NCBI RefSeq assembly: GCF_003990915.1
Contig: NZ_BHXQ01000005.1
Span: 248,001-312,000, forward strand
Reading direction: 5' to 3'
Source of the DNA: Chryseotalea sanaruensis
Lineage (GTDB): Bacteria > Bacteroidota > Bacteroidia > Cytophagales > Cyclobacteriaceae
Length of the DNA: 64,000 nt
Shown here piece after piece: positions 62,249 to 64,000 of this stretch. How positions within the stretch are numbered: the stretch's first letter is position 1; every line of letters begins with the position of its first letter. Both the position numbers and the translations under genes were made by a program. The notes beneath the pieces were generated by a model. It ran no database searches. It had not been told where the DNA came from and was given only the letters and a program-made list of their open reading frames with translations.

Positions 62249-62998
62249 TTACATATTAGTAGCTAATTTAACCTTGTAACGTGTACCCATTCCAAAGTCT
62301 TCATCCATTTTAATAATCTCTCTGCTTTTTTTGCTGATATAGAAAACTGCATACGATTTAGCATTATAATCAATACGTAGTTTCCAACAGTCAATTTGTT
62401 TGCCATCAATTGTATTTAACTTTTCAGACCCTGTAACTTTATACTCATAAAATTGTGGATTGCTTCTTCCACCAGGATGATAATAATTAATGGCAAAACG
62501 CTTCCCTTCCTTCAAATCCAGTATTGTAAAGGTTTCTAAATCTAATTCCCAGTTAAGTGGTTTTTTTGTGATCAGTTCGAAGGTTGCTTTTTTATTGTTT
62601 GCGACTGAGTCGGAGCCTTTTATTTTATTATCATAAAAATCAAAAGCTTCAATGCCTGTTCTTTTTGAGATGGTTTTGTGGTAAGTGGGTAAGTAGTTTT
62701 CTTTGTCCACCAAAGAATACACGTACCGATAGTCAGTACTATCAGCGCCATACCAATGCTGTACTACTTCAATGTGGTCTTTCCCATTTACTTGTCTAAC
62801 TGAGACTTTCCGATCCCACACAAATGTTTTACTTTGTTTAGGCATTTGTTTAAATTTAATAAACACCAGGTACTGGCTTGTGCCTTGTTTTAGTGAAGCA
62901 TCTATTAACTTTTTCGGAATAGCATAAATGGTATCAACTTGCGCTTTCAGTGTTGAAAAGAAAAGTGTCAGGCTTAGTGTAAGGATAAATTTTGTCAT
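62249..62998 (-). CDS. Exported protein, DUF3108-like
   Basis: 249 aa. Signal peptide about 1-19 (ending TLKAQ). The mature part is beta-rich: QVNGKDHIEVVQHWYGADSTDYRYVYSL, NYLPTYHKTISKRTGIEAF, VTGSEKLNTIDGKQIDCWKLRIDYNAKSYAVFYISKKSREIIKMDE. The last segment resembles the DUF3108/lipoprotein-like fold in which a precursor-type protein is compared with a reference form. The family link is only a guess. Function unknown. Confidence 0.65.
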   Translation of the reverse strand: MTKFILTLSLTLFFSTLKAQVDTIYAIPKKLIDASLKQGTSQYLVFIKFKQMPKQSKTFVWDRKVSVRQVNGKDHIEVVQHWYGADSTDYRYVYSLVDKENYLPTYHKTISKRTGIEAFDFYDNKIKGSDSVANNKKATFELITKKPLNWELDLETFTILDLKEGKRFAINYYHPGGRSNPQFYEYKVTGSEKLNTIDGKQIDCWKLRIDYNAKSYAVFYISKKSREIIKMDEDFGMGTRYKVKLATNM

Positions 62999-63195
62999 AG
63001 CTTTTTTATAGATAGGTACGACTGCTTTAGCTTTCTGTTTACAATAATCAATAGATACCGAAATGAAATCATCGGATTATGATAATTAATCAATAAGATC
63101 AGTCTGTTGTATGAATCTTATATTCTGTTGATCCGTTGGACTGATTGATTGAAACTTTACAGCAATTCATCAGCTTTTCTCTATATTAACCCTGC

Positions 63196-64000
63196 ATGAA
63201 AACATCTTTTTTCTCGAGGCATCGTATGTTGATGCTGCATCTATCTTTTTGGCTCGCTTATTTCACCTACAGCATTTACGACCTGCAGGCCTATCTCGGT
63301 CTGATTAAGGGAGCTGGGTATATTTCTCTTCGGCTGATCTTTCTGTTGCTGGCCAGCTACCTGCATTATTTTTTGGTGTTGCCTATTTGGTTAACAGAAA
63401 AGAAGATATGGAAGTATATAGGCTTGGTAACATTATTAACTATCGGAATAGTTAGCTTAAGAATTTTTGCTGAGAATATGATTCTTCCACACATTGTGAA
63501 AAATGAAGCCTACTATCAGACAATAAAACTGAGTCGGATAATCAGTACTTGCTGGGATACAATGGTATTCATGATGTTTACCGGGATGATTCGTTTCACT
63601 GTTGATCGTTTTGATTTTGAGTCGAGACAGAAACAGTTAGAGAATGAAAAGTTAGTAGCCGAACTGAATTATCTTAAGGCACAGATTAATCCTCATTTTT
63701 TATTTAACACTTTGCATAATTTAAATTACCTGGTGTATGCCGGTTCAGCCAAAGCAACTGAGGTAATCATTAAGCTGTCGAATATTATGCGTTACATGAT
63801 TTACGAAGCGAATAAAACGGAAGTTCCATTGAAACACGAGGTTAATTATCTCTATGATTATATTCACCTGGAGTCAATCAGACTCAGTCAGGTTTTAAAT
63901 CTTACTTTTGAAAAAGAAGGAGATATTGATAACGTGAACATTGCACCTCTTACACTCATTACCTTATTGGAAAATGCTTTTAAGCATGGTATTCGGGATA
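63196..64000 (+). CDS. LytS-family sensor histidine kinase, incomplete at the window edge
   Basis: 268 codons are present from ATG 63196; the gene runs off the right end. Four membrane helices (about 14-145), a coiled linker (RQKQLENEKLVAELNYLKAQ), then the His_kinase (PF06580) motif INPHFLFNTLHNLNYLV with phosphoacceptor His, IMRYMIYEA, and the start of the ATPase domain (TLITLLENAFKHGIRD). In Bacteroidota these kinases pair with LytTR response regulators, usually encoded directly downstream, outside this window. Confidence 0.9.
   Translation, partial: MKTSFFSRHRMLMLHLSFWLAYFTYSIYDLQAYLGLIKGAGYISLRLIFLLLASYLHYFLVLPIWLTEKKIWKYIGLVTLLTIGIVSLRIFAENMILPHIVKNEAYYQTIKLSRIISTCWDTMVFMMFTGMIRFTVDRFDFESRQKQLENEKLVAELNYLKAQINPHFLFNTLHNLNYLVYAGSAKATEVIIKLSNIMRYMIYEANKTEVPLKHEVNYLYDYIHLESIRLSQVLNLTFEKEGDIDNVNIAPLTLITLLENAFKHGIRD

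Noticed and set aside
1..64000. CRISPR array, prophage or transposon
   Set aside because: No regularly spaced direct repeats of CRISPR type, and no transposase, integrase, recombinase or phage structural gene was found on either strand.

Overview
The window is about 64 kb of AT-rich chromosome from a member of the Bacteroidota, most likely the order Cytophagales. Evidence seen in the sequence: type IX secretion (T9SS) C-terminal tails on two exoproteins, a TonB-dependent receptor paired with a DUF4249 lipoprotein, 7TMR-DISM and LytS-type sensor kinases, the rpmB-rpmG-DUF4295 gene set, bacillithiol synthesis (bshC), the kynurenine route of tryptophan breakdown, and promoter-like TAnnTTTG boxes. 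The order is an inference. I see no transposase, integrase, phage gene or CRISPR array. Most of the window is core chromosome with some accessory islands.

Layout. 1-402: tail of an outer-membrane receptor. 491-1918: lytic transglycosylase MltF. 1948-10553: tryptophan catabolism, with a minus-strand operon (3-hydroxyanthranilate dioxygenase, DinB-fold protein, kynureninase, kynurenine monooxygenase), a divergent atypical SDR, a LuxR-type two-component system, and a 2-aminomuconate-semialdehyde-type dehydrogenase. 10554-10941: a structured non-coding element. 10942-15011: CPBP protease, nicotinamide riboside uptake and phosphorylation (PnuC plus kinase), a lipoprotein, a nucleotidyltransferase and a second structured non-coding element. 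15012-25764: membrane-bound winged-helix regulator, bshC, rimO, DUF6452/DUF6048 pair, ftsY, DHCW cupin, DUF4295, rpmG, rpmB, HAD phosphatase and a large FG-GAP/T9SS protein. 25841-29121: murF, an orphan sensor kinase and a DUF2461 protein. 29271-35695: a run of exported proteins ending in a TPR-CHAT (caspase-like) protein. 35724-40781: AsmA-like protein, tRNA-Val, ClC channel with CBS domains, MarR regulator.

40823-50132: a PadR regulator with two tandem FtsX/MacB-type permeases, one interrupted by an in-frame stop, divergent from a 5-oxoproline operon (pxpB-pxpC-pxpA plus an NRAMP-like transporter that lacks the usual metal ligands). A near-perfect 16-bp inverted repeat lies between padR and pxpB. 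50210-54130: a secreted alpha-amylase next to a membrane-embedded AraC regulator whose exported N-terminus looks like a glycogen/starch-binding domain. 54546-64000: serine hydrolase, second DUF2461 protein, aldehyde dehydrogenase, SDR, DUF4249/TonB receptor pair, two small unknown proteins and the start of a LytS-type kinase cut by the window edge.

The best candidates for something new are the exported CHAT operon (29271-35695), the one-component starch-sensor/amylase pair with a tandem operator-like repeat (52611-54130), and the PadR/pxp dyad. Several genes have no usable ATG and appear to start at TTG (rimO, DUF6048, the murF-linked kinase, asmA-like, clc, NRAMP-like). Where an in-frame ATG better fits the family, the start was moved to it.
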